A DNA stretch of 64,000 nt from an uncultured Desulfobacterales bacterium (GCA_947259495.1 CAMYLV010000021.1:1-64000), one strand, 5' to 3'; positions 18,290 to 28,216 are shown, counted from the stretch's first letter. The notes: generated from the sequence alone by a model not told the origin. Numbers and translations: made by a program.

Positions 18290-18682
18290 TTAACTGTCTT
18301 TCTTTTTCGTGCGAGTCTTTATCTTTTCTTTTTCTGTCTCCAGCTCTGCTTCCCGTTTTTCTTTTTCTGTCTCTAATTCAGACTCATATTTTTCTTTTTG
18401 TTTTTTGGATTCGTTTTCAGCTTTTGCTTTTTTGCTTTCATTTTCAGCGGCTTCATTTTGATGGCCTTTGTTCATTTTGGCCTTTTGTTTTTTGCCGAGT
18501 TTCTCTTCGGTTAACCCGGGAGGCGTATTTTCGCCTTTCCAGCCGGTCTTCTCCCCCTGTTCCCAGCCGGGCGGGGTACTTTTGCTTTTACCTTTACCTT
18601 TGCCGCCGGCCAACGCCATTGTACTGAGCAGAAAAATAGATGATAGAAGTATAATAGAAAGTTTTAATATTTGCGTTTTCAT
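18290..18682 (-). CDS. Secreted Lys/Glu-rich repetitive protein
   Basis: Signal peptide, TPPGWEQGEKTGWKG..TPPGLTEEKLGKK, then AENESKK / ELETEKEK tandem repeats. Confidence 0.7.
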   Translation of the reverse strand: MKTQILKLSIILLSSIFLLSTMALAGGKGKGKSKSTPPGWEQGEKTGWKGENTPPGLTEEKLGKKQKAKMNKGHQNEAAENESKKAKAENESKKQKEKYESELETEKEKREAELETEKEKIKTRTKKKDS

Positions 18683-18947
18683 CGTTAACCTCCATAATTG
18701 AATTTATAAGTTTATATGGCCAAAACCCGTTTGAGGTTGTCCGTAGATCGATTATAATTTGGTTTGGAAAAATAAGCCTTAAAAAAACGTTTTCAACTTA
18801 AAATTAACGAATCATGTTTTTAAATGACGTGACTTGCCGATTCAAAATACGAACATACTTTAAATCAATAACCCATCCAATTTTTGTCTGATCAAACGGG
18901 AATCATTTTATCGGCAATTCATTTTAGAGCCAGAAAGGAGATTCGCC

Positions 18948-20000
18948 ATGCGCTATAAGCTTCTGGGTAAAAGTGGTCTGAGAGTTTCCGAGCTTTGTTT
19001 GGGAACGATGACCTTTGGAGACGATTGGGGCTGGGGGTCTACAAAAGAAGAAAGCCAGGCGGTATATGATGCGTTTGTGGAGTCCGGCGGAAATTTCATC
19101 GACACTGCAGATCTGTATACAAACGGTACCAGCGAAAGCTTTCTGGGTGAATTTATGGCTAAGGATCGGGAGCGCATCGTGCTGGCCACCAAATACACCA
19201 ACACGGCACCCGGCACCGACCCCAATGCCGGGGGCAATCAGCGCAAAAATATGATGCAGTCAATAGAAGCCAGCCTGAAACGCCTCAAAACCGATTACAT
19301 CGACCTTTACTGGTTGCACGTCTGGGATTTTATGACACCGGTAGAAGAGGTCATGCGGGCCTTTGACGATCTGGTAGGCCAGGGAAAGGTTTTGTACATC
19401 GGCATATCGGATTCACCGGCCTGGATTGTTTCACGGGCCAATACCCTGGCTGAATTACGCGGCTGGACCCAGTTTGTCGGCCTTCAGGTAGAATACAGTC
19501 TCATTGAGCGTACATCAGAGCGAGAACTGCTGCCGATGGCCCGTGAACTGGATCTGGGTGTGACGGCCTGGTCGCCGTTGGCCGGCGGCCTTCTGACCGG
19601 TAAATATGCTCAGAGCAGTAAAGCCGGCAACGAAGAAAAGCGGCTTGAACATCCCATGATGGCACCCCTGGTCGACATAAATGAGCACAAACGTTCCGTT
19701 GCCGCAGCAGTGGTGGAAATTGCCGAAGCAATCGGAAAAACGCCCGCCCAGGTGGCCCTGAACTGGCTGCGTCAGCAACCCGCAGTGATGATCCCGATTA
19801 TCGGTGCCCGCCGATTGTCCCAGCTCAAAGACAACTTGGCCTGCGTGGAGTTTACCCTGGAAGAAGACCATCTACGACGGCTGGATGAGGTCAGCCAGAT
19901 TGAACTGGGCTTCCCCCATGATTTCTTCACAAACGAGATGGTGCAAAATTTTGCCTTCGGCGGCATGCGGGATTCAATTGATAACCATCGTAAAAACTAG
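18948..20000 (+). CDS. Aldo/keto reductase
   Basis: MRYKLLGKSGLRVSELCLGTMTFGDDWGWG...NFIDTADLYTNGTSE...IDLYWLHVWD; RBS GAAAGGAG. Confidence 0.95.
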   Translation: MRYKLLGKSGLRVSELCLGTMTFGDDWGWGSTKEESQAVYDAFVESGGNFIDTADLYTNGTSESFLGEFMAKDRERIVLATKYTNTAPGTDPNAGGNQRKNMMQSIEASLKRLKTDYIDLYWLHVWDFMTPVEEVMRAFDDLVGQGKVLYIGISDSPAWIVSRANTLAELRGWTQFVGLQVEYSLIERTSERELLPMARELDLGVTAWSPLAGGLLTGKYAQSSKAGNEEKRLEHPMMAPLVDINEHKRSVAAAVVEIAEAIGKTPAQVALNWLRQQPAVMIPIIGARRLSQLKDNLACVEFTLEEDHLRRLDEVSQIELGFPHDFFTNEMVQNFAFGGMRDSIDNHRKN

Positions 20001-20350
20001 GCGATCCGTTTTGCTTTTCGCCTCAGGGCCACTACACAGCCCTCGAGCATCTGCAGTTTATTCTCCAGACAGGACGCCACATACTGCTGCGCCACATCGT
20101 CGGGCATAAACAGCCACACCGGGGTCGTGCCTGAAGCCTCGACGATGGTATCAATATTGGGCGAACCTTCACCGTAGATCCGGATCAGAGAAGCCTTTGT
20201 CTGATCACTCCAGGCCGCATGGTCTTTTGATTGAATCGGTCTATTTGTCAACAGCTGTTTTGCTGCTTCGATCTGTCTCAGCAGCAGTTCAATGCCGGAT
20301 TCCATATCAACCGGTTCGAATGGCATTATTTGAGCTTGAGACCAGCCCAT
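19997..20350 (-). CDS. Hypothetical protein, 117 aa
   Basis: ORF overlapping the 3' end of the archaemetzincin-like gene; WSDQTKASLIRIYGEGSPNI...VASCLENKLQMLEGCVVALRRK. Confidence 0.65.
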   Translation of the reverse strand: MGWSQAQIMPFEPVDMESGIELLLRQIEAAKQLLTNRPIQSKDHAAWSDQTKASLIRIYGEGSPNIDTIVEASGTTPVWLFMPDDVAQQYVASCLENKLQMLEGCVVALRRKAKRIA

Positions 20351-20966
20351 CTTTGATCACCCCATTTTGCGAGCGGCGCCAACCGTACACCGATCGTAAA
20401 AAATACTTGCATTCTTCACAAAAATTAAGACCGCGGCCGTCGACAATGGCCCGCACATAGCCCCGATAGCCAAATTTATTAAACTCGCCCCTACTCATGG
20501 GGCACAATGATCCATCAATTGCCAGTTTAAAAGAGGCGTGATCGGTCAAACCGAAATTATGACCGACTTCGTGCAGGGCCACCTTGGTCGTTCGATCGAT
20601 AAAGAGGTCAATTGCGGCTTCGGAAACCATATTGGAGGGCGTCAATTTTTTGGTAGAAACCACCGCTACATCATTGGTGGGGTTTTTCCCGCCGAGAATT
20701 GAGTTATAAAATTCATCTCCATCATCTATTTTTAGATCAGCATCGGTAATCCCCAGCGTATTTCCGATATATTCCTCTCCCAGGATCAGGGTCAGCAGTT
20801 GGGCATCGATGCTGTCAATCATGGGCGAATCATGATGTGCCAAATCGATCTCACCAATGATACCGTGAAAGGACCCCAGTAGGCCGTTGCCGATCTCTTT
20901 GAGGCTGCTGTAAGTAATGTCGCTTCCAACACGAACCAGATTTAATTTCGATTTATTTCTAAGCAT
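20307..20966 (-). CDS. Archaemetzincin-like zinc metalloprotease
   Basis: TTKVALHEVGHNFGLTDHASFK...SLCPMSRGEF...NFCEECKYFL: HExxHxxG motif, CxM and CxxC as in archaemetzincins. Confidence 0.8.
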   Translation of the reverse strand: MLRNKSKLNLVRVGSDITYSSLKEIGNGLLGSFHGIIGEIDLAHHDSPMIDSIDAQLLTLILGEEYIGNTLGITDADLKIDDGDEFYNSILGGKNPTNDVAVVSTKKLTPSNMVSEAAIDLFIDRTTKVALHEVGHNFGLTDHASFKLAIDGSLCPMSRGEFNKFGYRGYVRAIVDGRGLNFCEECKYFLRSVYGWRRSQNGVIKDGLVSSSNNAIRTG

Positions 20967-20968
20967 TT

Positions 20969-22249
20969 TTATTTCTTTGTTTTCCTCTTATCCGCTGCGG
21001 GCAAATATATAAAAAATGTGGTCCCACGGCCCTTTTTAGATTGCACGTTAATATAGCCATCGTGGCTTTTTACGATTCCATACACCGATGCCAGTCCCAG
21101 GCCGGTCCCTTTGCCGCTTTTTTTAGTTGTAAAAAAGGGATCAAAGATACGATGCTGTATTTTTTTGTCCATTCCCAGGCCTTCGTCCGAAACCGTGACC
21201 ATGACGTATTTCCCCGGCCTGGGTTCATAAAGATTGCTCTTAATATCCCGGTGCGTCACGTTTTTGGTTTTTAAATAAATATCCCCCCCATCCGGCATTG
21301 CATCTGCCGCATTGATATAGAGATTTAAAAGCATTTGTTCCATCTGGCCCTGGTCCGCTTCGATGGCATGCGGCCTCTGGGTGAGATCGCGATGGATGGT
21401 AATTTCCTTTTTCATTTTTTGAAACGTCCGGGAGGTATTTTCAATAATTTCGTTAATGGCAATTGATCTGGATCGATATCTGCCCTTGCGCGCGTAACCC
21501 ATCAGTTGTTGGGTGAGCTCAGCACCCTCTTGAATTGCGTTTTCGACTTTTTTTAAGGTAGTGTAGTGCGGATGTTTCGAATCGATATCCAGCAGTTGCA
21601 ATGATGTGTGCCCCTGAATACCCATCAGAAGATTGTTAAATGCATGGGCAATCCCACCGGCCAGGGTGCCAATAGCTTCCAGCCGGGCGGTAAATTGAAG
21701 TTGGGCGTCCAGTTTCCTTTTTTTAGTTATGTTGCGAACAAAATTTAAAGTGGCCGGCTGCCCTTCCCAGTTAACGCGCACGGCGGTGTGTTCCACCCAT
21801 ATTTCTTTGCCCGTTTTGCTGATTACCCTGAATGAATGGGTGCCGGGTACTTTTTGACCTTTTAGTTTTTTTAAATGCCTGGAGGCCACTAAATTCCTGT
21901 CTTTAGGATGGATGAGCTCGGCAATGGCAGTTGTTGACAACTCTTCATCTGTATAGCCCAGCACCGTTCGTGCCCGTCGATTCGCAAACCGAATCACGTC
22001 GTTCTGGATAATAAAAATCGCATCCCGAGCTTTGTCAAAAATGAGCTTATACTTCTGCCCCAGCTCCTGTAGATCCGTTTCAATTTGGACCCGCTGTTGC
22101 AATTCTTTTTCGAGCGTTTTGATCCTGGCAGTTAATGCTTCGGCTATTTGGTCTTTAACCATCAAATTCGTATCCATCGTCAGAATGGTACCTGTGGGCT
22201 TTTTGCGCTTCTGAACCCCGCGACTTTGAATATCCTTCACTCGTTCCAC
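20969..22249 (-). CDS. PAS-domain sensor histidine kinase
   Basis: PAS (YKLIFDKARDAIFIIQNDVI..), GGIAHAFNNLLMGIQGHTSL H-box, HATPase N/G boxes (DEGLGMDKKIQHRIFDPFFTTKKSGKGTGLGLASVYGIVKSHDG). Confidence 0.95.
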   Translation of the reverse strand: MERVKDIQSRGVQKRKKPTGTILTMDTNLMVKDQIAEALTARIKTLEKELQQRVQIETDLQELGQKYKLIFDKARDAIFIIQNDVIRFANRRARTVLGYTDEELSTTAIAELIHPKDRNLVASRHLKKLKGQKVPGTHSFRVISKTGKEIWVEHTAVRVNWEGQPATLNFVRNITKKRKLDAQLQFTARLEAIGTLAGGIAHAFNNLLMGIQGHTSLQLLDIDSKHPHYTTLKKVENAIQEGAELTQQLMGYARKGRYRSRSIAINEIIENTSRTFQKMKKEITIHRDLTQRPHAIEADQGQMEQMLLNLYINAADAMPDGGDIYLKTKNVTHRDIKSNLYEPRPGKYVMVTVSDEGLGMDKKIQHRIFDPFFTTKKSGKGTGLGLASVYGIVKSHDGYINVQSKKGRGTTFFIYLPAADKRKTKK

Positions 22250-22341
22250 CTGAAAATTGTATTTGTTTTTATATAATATGATATCGGCTGTTTAGCAGAA
22301 AAGATTAATCATTACCTGCTTTTAAATGCAATCTCAAACTT

Positions 22342-22368
22342 CGCATTAATTTTCATGCAAGATTCAGG
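22342..22368 (-). repeat. Repeat family 2, half copy
   Basis: CGCATTAATTTTCATGCAAGATTCAGG. Confidence 0.5.
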
Positions 22369-22630
22369 TATTAGGCCGTCAATATTACAAATCAGCAAAA
22401 TTTAAACAGGCAAAATGCATACCAGGTAAGGATTTTGTTAATATTTATATAAATATCTACTTGTTAAAGGATATATCATCGCTTGCGACGGAGGACCCCC
22501 GGACAAAAATCGTCATTTCGTTTGTCGATAAGCGCTCAATAAAAGAGACGCTGATGACATATTTGCTATCACGAGCGTCCCGGGTATTTTATTTAGCGGT
22601 CAAGGTCGTGGCCGACAATATCAACAGCGG

Positions 22631-23278
22631 CTAATCCAATTCTTTAACTACGGTTATGCCTTTGGCCTTCATTTCTTCTAAAGCCCTGGCAGTTGTATCC
22701 GGTGCCACGCCTTTGGACAAACCCTCAACCACCGTCACTTTATATCCGGCATCGGCGGCATCGATTGCCGTGGCTTTCACACAGTAATCGGTAGCAATCC
22801 CATAGACAATAAGCGCCTTTATACCGTTTTTTTTCAAGATCCGATCCATCTCCGTTTTGTTACCACCGTCGTCCTGAAAACCGGAATAGCTGTCATAACG
22901 CTTATCTTTTCCTTTTTGGACGATGCTGGCAAACAGATTCTGATTCAACAAAATCTTTGCGTTTTCAGTTTCCTGGACACAATGCGGCGGCCAGAGAACC
23001 TGGGTACGCCCTTCGAGCTGGATGGCCTCGAATGGTTCTTTGCCGACATGATTCGGATAGAAGGATACATGCTCGACCGGATGCCAGTCCTGGGTAGCAA
23101 AAATAGGATACCCCTTTTCTTTGAGCACTCGTGTGGCTTTTTCGACCTTTTCAACAAAGACTTGATCTGTGCCATTGGCGGCAAGGGAACCGTTTTTCCA
23201 GGTGGTAAAATCGCCCTGCATATCAACGACAATGACACCAACTTTTTCTCCCGCACCTGTGGTAGCTGTACAAGTCAC
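22631..23278 (-). CDS. Isochorismatase family protein / nicotinamidase
   Basis: VGVIVVDMQGDFTTWKNGSLA...ATQDWHPVEHVSF...WPPHCVQ...IVYGIATDYCVKATAIDA. Confidence 0.92.
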   Translation of the reverse strand: MTCTATTGAGEKVGVIVVDMQGDFTTWKNGSLAANGTDQVFVEKVEKATRVLKEKGYPIFATQDWHPVEHVSFYPNHVGKEPFEAIQLEGRTQVLWPPHCVQETENAKILLNQNLFASIVQKGKDKRYDSYSGFQDDGGNKTEMDRILKKNGIKALIVYGIATDYCVKATAIDAADAGYKVTVVEGLSKGVAPDTTARALEEMKAKGITVVKELD

Positions 23279-23344
23279 AATAAAATACCTCCTGAAAGTA
23301 TTGCCAGAATGAAAATCAAATAGGCATTTTGGGCCAACCGCCTT

Positions 23345-23480
23345 TTATAGGGGTTGTCAAAAAAACGTTCCGGTATTTATAGAGGTTGTCAAAAAACGTT
23401 GCGGTATTCAAACGCTTTTTTATACAACCCCTTATGCCGCACTTCCGTATTCCGGAACATTATTATGGAAAACGGTATAA
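23345..23480 (+). repeat. Palindromic repeat family 1, copy C (left arm partly duplicated)
   Basis: TTATAGGGGTTGTCAAAAAAACGTTCCGGTATTTATAGAGGTTGTCAAAAAACGTTGCGGTATTCAAACGC...GGAAAACGGTATAA. Confidence 0.85.
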
Positions 23481-23618
23481 TTAATTTAAGGTTTCATTTT
23501 ACAACGTAAAGACGCGCCGCTAAAAAACCCGTTTCCATAATCCAGCTTCAGAGTCACACGGCACGTCTATAAGACATACCAAACCCCGCCGTGGATGAAA
23601 GATATCTAAAGCTGGGTT

Positions 23619-24686
23619 CTATGAACGACCGATCCGTTTTGTGCCAAAAGTTTCGGCCACCAGCTTTTCCATTTCATGCTTGCGGTGGCAGGCAACCCGA
23701 TGACCCGTTTCCATGGTTTCAAGCAGCGGTTCTTGCTTTAAGCATCGATCCACAGCGAACGGACAGCGGGTATGAAATCGGCACCCCGCGGGCGGGTCGG
23801 CGGGGCTGGGCACATCTCCGCTTAATACGATGCGCTGCTGCTGATGCGCGACACCCGGAATCGGGATTGCTGACAAAAGGGCATGCGTATATGGATGCGA
23901 CGGCCTTGAAAAGATCACGCCGGTGTCAGCCAGTTCCACGATTTTACCCAGATACATCACCGCCACCCGATTACTGATGTATTTGACCACCAATAGATGA
24001 TGGGTGACGAACATATAAGTTAACTGCAGGGTTCGCTGCAGTGATTTTAACAGATTGAGGATTTGAGATTGTACCGATACGTCCAGGGCCGAGGTCGGTT
24101 CGTCAAGCACGATAAACTCAGGGTCAGTGGCAATTGCCCGCGCGACCGCAATTCGCTGTCGTTGCCCCCCGGAAAATTCATGCGGATAGCGCAGCAGGTG
24201 ATCGCGGGTTAACCCCACCCGCTCGAGCAAACTTAAAACCCGGGCCTCAAGATCGCGACTGCTCATCCGCTGCAGGGTTTTGATAGGCTCGGCAACAATA
24301 TTTTTAACCAGCATCCGGGGATCCAGTGAAGTTGTCGGGTCCTGGAAAACCATCTGCAATCTGCTGCGCAGGCCGAGCTTTTTAATACGGGACTTTCTTA
24401 CACGGGCCAGGTCTGCAGTCGGTTTGGACTCAGTGTCAGCGGGATAATAAAAAATATGCCCGTCGGTCGGCTTAAAAAGGCGAACGATGGCCTTCCCGGC
24501 AGTGGTCTTTCCGCAGCCCGACTCGCCCACCACACCCAGACATTCCCCGCGATAGATGTCCAGATCGATACCGTCGAGGGCCCTGACGGCACCAATTTCC
24601 CTGCGCAGCACCCCTCCCTGAATCAAATAGTGCTTTTTCAGATTTTTCAGCTCGAGTATTTTTTCCATCTTTAATTCATTAGCCAC
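23619..24686 (-). CDS. Oligo/dipeptide ABC transporter ATP-binding protein (DppF/OppF-type)
   Basis: Walker [17 protein letters not shown], signature [33 protein letters not shown]-terminal oligo_HPY with Cys cluster. Confidence 0.95.
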   Translation of the reverse strand: MANELKMEKILELKNLKKHYLIQGGVLRREIGAVRALDGIDLDIYRGECLGVVGESGCGKTTAGKAIVRLFKPTDGHIFYYPADTESKPTADLARVRKSRIKKLGLRSRLQMVFQDPTTSLDPRMLVKNIVAEPIKTLQRMSSRDLEARVLSLLERVGLTRDHLLRYPHEFSGGQRQRIAVARAIATDPEFIVLDEPTSALDVSVQSQILNLLKSLQRTLQLTYMFVTHHLLVVKYISNRVAVMYLGKIVELADTGVIFSRPSHPYTHALLSAIPIPGVAHQQQRIVLSGDVPSPADPPAGCRFHTRCPFAVDRCLKQEPLLETMETGHRVACHRKHEMEKLVAETFGTKRIGRS

Positions 24687-24715
24687 GGACCTACACAGAC
24701 ATACACAGATTTAGA
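24686..24715. repeat. Word-like repeat (CACGGACNTACACAGACATACACAG)
   Basis: AGCCACGGACCTACACAGACATACACAGATTTAG. Confidence 0.5.
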
Positions 24716-24834
24716 TTTTAAAGTAGTCGGTTTCAGGGCTCAAGGTTTCTGGCCTCTGGCTGCTGGCTGCTTGTTTGTGGCAGCCACAAACTTCGGCAAG
24801 CGCAGTCGAGCCGAGAGTTGCTCTAATTAACGAT

Positions 24835-24867
24835 TTTCATCTGTCTTCTGTCCTCTGTCATCTGTAT
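24835..24867. repeat. Word-like repeat, CTGTCTTCTGTCCTCTGTC type (half copy a3) at dppD stop
   Basis: TTTTCATCTGTCTTCTGTCCTCTGTCATCTGTA; same words as 6208-6315 and 46022-46123. Confidence 0.7.
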
Positions 24868-26021
24868 TTTGAGGCCGCCCAGTAGCAAGCCGCCAGATGA
24901 TTTTGTCCGAATTCAGTCATTTCGGGATAGGCCTCCCGGCAAACCGCCATGGCATGTGAACAGCGCGGATGAAACCGGCAGCCGCTCGGCGGCATAACCA
25001 GATTGGGCACATGGCCGTCAATGCTTTTTAGATCATCTTCCATAGAAAATTTGGGTACGGCATCAAGAAGGGCCCGGGTATAGGGGTGCAAAGGCTTCTG
25101 AAACAAATCTTTGACATCGGCAACTTCGCACAGATTGCCGGCATACATGACGCCGACCCGATCACAGGTTTCCGCCACCACGCCCAGATCATGGGTTATC
25201 AGTAAAATCGAGGAAATGCCCTCCTGTTTCAGTCCGCGCAGAAGCTCCAGAATCTGAGCCTGAATGGTTACATCCAGATTCGATGTGGCCTCATCCGCTA
25301 TGAGCAGCACAGGGCTACAGGCCAAAGCAATGGCAATAACAATACGCTGCTTCATGCCTCCCGATAGATTATGGGGGTACTGATCCACAATCCGTTCGGG
25401 ATTGGACAGACCCAGTTTTGCGATAATCGCAACCGCGCGTCGCTTCGCTTCATTTTTTAATCTGTTCTGCCAGTGTTTTAAGATCGGAATCCGCCCCAGT
25501 ATATTGAGGGTCAGGGCATCCGGTCGCTGCACGGCGATGCGATAGACGGCCTGCTGAAATCGCTTAAGTGGATAGAACGTACGGCAAGTCACAGATTCAA
25601 GATCATTGAGTGCCGTTGCGCACAGCTTCTTTTTTTGATGAAATAAAAAACTTTCGGCAACCTGATCCCCGATGCTCATGGTCGGATTCAGGGCCGCATT
25701 GGGTTCTTGAAAGATCATGGAAATGCGGTCCCCGCGCAGGCTTTCCATGTAGGCTTCTGATTGGGCGAGCAGATCAATACCTGCATGCTGGTTTTTTTCA
25801 TCTAAGTAGACAATTACCTTGCCGTCTTCAATGCGTCCCGGCTCCGGCACAATGCGCATGATGGAGCGTGCGGTTACGCTTTTGCCGCACCCGGATTCAC
25901 CCACCAACCCAAAGGTGGCGCCGTGATCAACAACCAGGCTGACTTTGTTAAGGGCCTTGACCACACCTTCATAGGTGTAAAAGTTGGTCACCAAGTCGAC
26001 GGTTTCTAACAATTTAGTCAT
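24858..26021 (-). CDS. Oligo/dipeptide ABC transporter ATP-binding protein (DppD/OppD-type)
   Basis: [56 protein letters not shown]. Confidence 0.95.
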   Translation of the reverse strand: MTKLLETVDLVTNFYTYEGVVKALNKVSLVVDHGATFGLVGESGCGKSVTARSIMRIVPEPGRIEDGKVIVYLDEKNQHAGIDLLAQSEAYMESLRGDRISMIFQEPNAALNPTMSIGDQVAESFLFHQKKKLCATALNDLESVTCRTFYPLKRFQQAVYRIAVQRPDALTLNILGRIPILKHWQNRLKNEAKRRAVAIIAKLGLSNPERIVDQYPHNLSGGMKQRIVIAIALACSPVLLIADEATSNLDVTIQAQILELLRGLKQEGISSILLITHDLGVVAETCDRVGVMYAGNLCEVADVKDLFQKPLHPYTRALLDAVPKFSMEDDLKSIDGHVPNLVMPPSGCRFHPRCSHAMAVCREAYPEMTEFGQNHLAACYWAASKYR

Positions 26022-26035
26022 TTTAATTTTTTTTA

Positions 26036-26150
26036 GACAGGATCTGCAAGATATACAGGATTGTTTTTTGCTTCTCCGGATAATCGCCCATAAATAAAAA
26101 CTATCTTGTTAATCCTGCCTGCCCGCCGAAGCCTTGGCGAAGGCGGGTTA
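26036..26150. repeat. Word-like inverted repeat (GACAGGATCTGCAAGATATACAGGATT type) with CCCGCCGAAGCCTTGGCGAAGGCGGG hairpin
   Basis: Left arm GACAGGATCTGCAAGATATACAGGATT, right arm CTATCTTGTTAATCCTGCC; GC hairpin about 26122-26148. Confidence 0.65.
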
Positions 26151-26186
26151 ATCCCGTCAAAGAAAATCAAATATTCCGAAATCATA

Positions 26187-27092
26187 TCATCTTCTTCTCA
26201 GCTTCGGGTCGAAGGCGTCACGCAGGGCGTCGCCGATTAGATTCCACCCCAGAACAAAAAGAACGATGCATCCACCGGGGATGACAATGGTATACCAGAA
26301 TTTTAGCGGATCATCGGGAGGGCCAACAATATAATTTCGCGCCAGAGCCACCATTTGACCCCAATCGGCATACCCTTTGGGCGCACCCAGGCCCACAAAG
26401 CTCATAAATGAAGCGGTGATTACCATTGATCCCATGTCCATGGATGCCATGATCACAGCCGGATAGATGGCGTTCGGCAAAATGTGGCGTAAGATAATCT
26501 TTAGGTCCGAGACACCCATGATTTTAGCGGCCTGAACAAAATCCTGTTCCCGCAGCGTCAGAATTTCAGAACGAATCACACGCACGTACCAGCGCCAGCC
26601 CACCAGTGCCAGTGCAATCATGATTTTGTCGAGGCCCCGGCCGAAGGCCACCGCAATCGTCATGGCCAGCACCAGGGTGGGTATGGCCCACATGATATCG
26701 GTAATACGCATGAGCACCTCATCGACGATGCCGCCATAATAGCCGGATACGGCCCCTAAAGCGATCCCCACCAGAGCCGCAATACTCACCACAAAAAGCC
26801 CGATCTTAAATGCGGTGCGGGTGCCCCATACCACGCCGTAAAAGATGTCATACTGACCGGATGTGGTACCAAATATTTGGGTTTGACTGGGCGGTTTGGG
26901 CGTCGGTGAAAAACCCTTGTGCGGCATCAGATAGGGATTATGAGCGTATTTCGGCGGCGCGATGTAAGGTGCCAAAACAGCCACCGCCAGAAAAAACAGA
27001 ATCAATATAAATCCGATTGCCGCTGAAGGATTTCTAAAAATTCGATGGAGCGTAAATCTAAGCTCGCGCAATCTGGGGTGCTGATGGGCCAT
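26187..27092 (-). CDS. Peptide ABC transporter permease (DppC/OppC-type)
   Basis: GTTSGQYDIFYGVVWGTRTAFKIGLFV...EQDFVQAAKIMGVSDLKIILRHILPNA. Confidence 0.94.
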   Translation of the reverse strand: MAHQHPRLRELRFTLHRIFRNPSAAIGFILILFFLAVAVLAPYIAPPKYAHNPYLMPHKGFSPTPKPPSQTQIFGTTSGQYDIFYGVVWGTRTAFKIGLFVVSIAALVGIALGAVSGYYGGIVDEVLMRITDIMWAIPTLVLAMTIAVAFGRGLDKIMIALALVGWRWYVRVIRSEILTLREQDFVQAAKIMGVSDLKIILRHILPNAIYPAVIMASMDMGSMVITASFMSFVGLGAPKGYADWGQMVALARNYIVGPPDDPLKFWYTIVIPGGCIVLFVLGWNLIGDALRDAFDPKLRRR

Positions 27093-27121
27093 AGAATGAA
27101 ATCGTTACATTTGTTTTATGG

Positions 27122-27199
27122 GGTCGATTGGTTTAATTGGTTGCAAGAAAGCCCTCAGAAACATAGCCGGTAAAACAAATTCAACTAATTCAACCGAAT
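27122..27199. repeat. Word-like inverted repeat (TTGGTTTAATTGGTT / AACTAATTCAACCGA) between dppB and dppC
   Basis: GTCGATTGGTTTAATTGGTTGC...AACAAATTCAACTAATTCAACCGAATC. Confidence 0.6.
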
Positions 27200-28216
27200 C
27201 CTTGGATCGATATACGCATACAATATATCCAGGGTTAGATTGGTAATCACAAATATGACGGCCATAAACAGGCAAATACACATCAGAACCGGTATATCGA
27301 GCTGGACAGCTGATTCCGCCAACCACCAGCCGATGCCATGCCGGTTGTAAACAACTTCTACAGCGACACTGCCTTCCATTGAATAGGCGACCGATTGACC
27401 GGCCACGGTAATGACGGGTAACAGGGCATTGCGCCGGGCGTGTTTGATATGAATCGTTTTTTTATCCGCGCCCTTGGCTATGGCCGTAATGACATATTCC
27501 TTGGAAAGCTCTTCGATCATTCCCGACCGCATCACCCGCATATTCAAGGCAACAACAACGATCACATAGGTCAGCACCGGAAGAACCAAATGAGAAAGGG
27601 CATTTAGGGTAATGTCCAAACGCCCATTCAGAATTCCATCGACCGTGTATAACCCTGTGTATGGCCTAAATGAATCCGGATGGTCTAATATGAACATGGT
27701 CAAGTGATCACTGAGCACGCCCGGCGAAAAAATTTGAAAATATCCGTAAAAAATCATCAGCAACACCAGAGCGAAAAGAAAAGTCGGCAACGACCAGCCA
27801 ACAATGGCAAGAATACGGGTGCTATGGTCGATCCACGTATCCCGGTGGATGCCGGACAATGTCCCCAGCCATATGCCAAAAATGATAACAATCGGAGCGG
27901 CAAATAAGTTCATCTCCAGTGTAACGGGAAAATAATTCCAGAAGGCTTCGGCCACGGGCCTGCTGGCCACGAGAGACCAGCCCAGATTGCCTTTAAAAAC
28001 TTCTTTCATCCATTTAACGTATTGGATGTAAAAAGGATCATCCAGACCGAACTGCTGAACAATCCTGGGAATGTCTTTGGCTTGCTGGGGAGAGGTGACG
28101 TAGGTGGCGGCTCTGCGTTCGGGACTGAAGGTCATTAAAATACCAAAAATCAGAACGGATACCCCGAACAGCACAAATATCAGCAACAAGGACCTACGCG
28201 TAATATAGGCGAGCAT
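27185..28216 (-). CDS. Peptide ABC transporter permease (DppB/OppB-type)
   Basis: MLAYITRRSLLLIFVLFGVSVLIF...QQFGLDDPFYIQYVKWMKEVFKGNLGWS...AYSMEGSVAVEVVYNRHGIGWW. Confidence 0.94.
   Translation of the reverse strand: MLAYITRRSLLLIFVLFGVSVLIFGILMTFSPERRAATYVTSPQQAKDIPRIVQQFGLDDPFYIQYVKWMKEVFKGNLGWSLVASRPVAEAFWNYFPVTLEMNLFAAPIVIIFGIWLGTLSGIHRDTWIDHSTRILAIVGWSLPTFLFALVLLMIFYGYFQIFSPGVLSDHLTMFILDHPDSFRPYTGLYTVDGILNGRLDITLNALSHLVLPVLTYVIVVVALNMRVMRSGMIEELSKEYVITAIAKGADKKTIHIKHARRNALLPVITVAGQSVAYSMEGSVAVEVVYNRHGIGWWLAESAVQLDIPVLMCICLFMAVIFVITNLTLDILYAYIDPRIRLN

Noticed and set aside
22260-22630. Possible regulatory RNA or pseudogene in the histidine kinase/isochorismatase gap
   Set aside because: Only a half copy of repeat family 2 is recognisable; the rest shows no conserved motif or fold I could support.
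27105-27326. 73-aa ORF overlapping dppB 3' end
   Set aside because: Out-of-frame reading of dppB plus the intergenic repeat.
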